From Rhodobacteraceae bacterium Alg238-R152 (GTDB lineage: Bacteria > Pseudomonadota > Alphaproteobacteria > Rhodobacterales > Rhodobacteraceae): a stretch of 64,000 bases of DNA. The stretch is from NCBI GenBank assembly GCA_900537125.1, contig UNRJ01000003.1:186001-250000 (forward strand). Direction: 5' to 3'. Each line of letters starts with the position of its first letter. Positions within the stretch are counted from its first letter, which is position 1. The notes below the pieces were generated by a model. That model saw only the letters and a list, made by a program, of their open reading frames with translations. It was not told the DNA's origin and did not search any database. Shown piece after piece: positions 63,364 through 64,000 of this stretch. Made by a program: the position numbers and the translations under genes.

Positions 63364-64000
63364 ATGATCCACAAGAATTGGGCAGAATTGATCAAGCCTA
63401 CACAGCTTGAAGTGAAGCCGGGCAACGACCCTGCGCGCCAGGCCACTGTTGTGGCAGAACCGCTGGAGCGTGGTTTTGGCCTCACTCTGGGCAACGCGCT
63501 GCGCCGCGTTTTGATGAGCTCGCTGCAAGGCGCGGCCATCACCAGCGTTCAGATCGACAACGTATTGCACGAGTTCTCCTCGGTTGCGGGCGTTCGTGAA
63601 GACGTGACCGACATCATCTTGAACCTGAAGGGCGTGTCCCTGCGCATGGAAGTGGAAGGGCCTAAGCGTCTTTCCATCAATGCAAAAGGTCCAGGTGCCG
63701 TGACTGCCGGCGATATCTCCGACAGCGCTGGCATCGAAGTCCTGAACAAAGACCACGTGATCTGCCACCTTGACGATGGCGCCGACCTTTATGTCGAGCT
63801 GACTGTCAACACCGGCAAAGGCTACGTGTCTGCGGACAAGAACAAGCCGGAAGATGCGCCAATTGGCCTTATTCCAATCGATGCGATCTACTCCCCGGTG
63901 AAGCGCGTGTCTTATGACGTGCAGCCGACCCGTGAAGGTCAGGTGCTGGACTATGACAAGCTGACCATGAAAATCGACACTGATGGGTCCATCACGCCGG
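63364..64000 (+). CDS. rpoA: DNA-directed RNA polymerase alpha subunit, N-terminal part (gene runs off the window)
   Basis: The frame from ATG 63364 is open to the window end and gives 212 residues: [20 protein letters not shown], then [20 protein letters not shown] (dimer interface) and [20 protein letters not shown], all alpha N-terminal domain. The C-terminal domain lies outside. Ribosome binding site TGGAGGGA precedes. In E. coli rpsD lies between rpsK and rpoA; here it does not. Confidence 0.95.
   Translation, partial: MIHKNWAELIKPTQLEVKPGNDPARQATVVAEPLERGFGLTLGNALRRVLMSSLQGAAITSVQIDNVLHEFSSVAGVREDVTDIILNLKGVSLRMEVEGPKRLSINAKGPGAVTAGDISDSAGIEVLNKDHVICHLDDGADLYVELTVNTGKGYVSADKNKPEDAPIGLIPIDAIYSPVKRVSYDVQPTREGQVLDYDKLTMKIDTDGSITP

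Overview
The window looks like chromosomal DNA of a marine alphaproteobacterium of the order Rhodobacterales (Roseobacter group). This rests on the short-LID adenylate kinase, the DUF1127 proteins, the HpsN-type dehydrogenase, the peptidogalycan-type acetyltransferase, and the many ATGA-overlapped genes read from C-rich TTGNNA-N17-TATANN promoters. The assignment is by family recognition only; no search was run. I see no rRNA, tRNA, CRISPR array, transposase or integrase.

Layout. 1-5389: the end of a type I secretion adaptor, RidA, a glycerophosphodiesterase, a FemAB-like acetyltransferase, pterin dehydratase, a peroxiredoxin, a ferredoxin reductase and rsmD. 5598-13446: a self-contained unit with its own promoter and terminator (ROK regulator, M20 hydrolase, two tandem sugar-type binding proteins, permease, YhfX-like PLP enzyme, ATPase). 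It looks like a dedicated import and catabolic system of unknown substrate. 13458-18512: map, sfsA, a CinA-like domain, GNAT, an AhpD-like protein, an OmpA protein and a WGR protein. 18513-19829: an AT-richer patch with a secreted trypsin-like protein. 19942-33140: zf-CHCC protein, an ABC ATPase without a permease, dnaE, slyX, crotonase, fadH, LysR and IclR regulators, an HpsN-type dehydrogenase and cardiolipin synthase.

33351-64000 holds the S10, spc and alpha ribosomal clusters, broken into five blocks: rpsJ-rplC-rplD-rplW; rplB-rpsS-rplV-rpsC-rplP; rpmC to rpmD; rplO-secY-adk; and rpsM-rpsK-rpoA, which runs off the end. Between blocks lie unrelated genes: an NTF2-like protein and an unknown membrane-anchored protein; a chemoreceptor, a 2OG oxygenase, a BCCT transporter, a triplicated secreted mini-protein, AraC, LysE and an unknown secreted protein; three DUF1127 genes, SRPBCC, a WYL regulator, an amidohydrolase and an esterase-like protein; and a PD-(D/E)XK-like protein. 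The first three blocks end in intrinsic terminators, and each block has a recognisable promoter-like sequence in front, so each can be expressed by itself.

Most noteworthy signals: three tandem 520-bp units, each with its own upstream direct repeats and a gene for an 81-residue secreted arginine/aspartate-rich protein; the ROK transport and catabolic unit; the nuclease-like gene between adk and rpsM; a strong terminator-like hairpin between rplO and secY; and a series of hairpins without T-tracts between co-transcribed genes.
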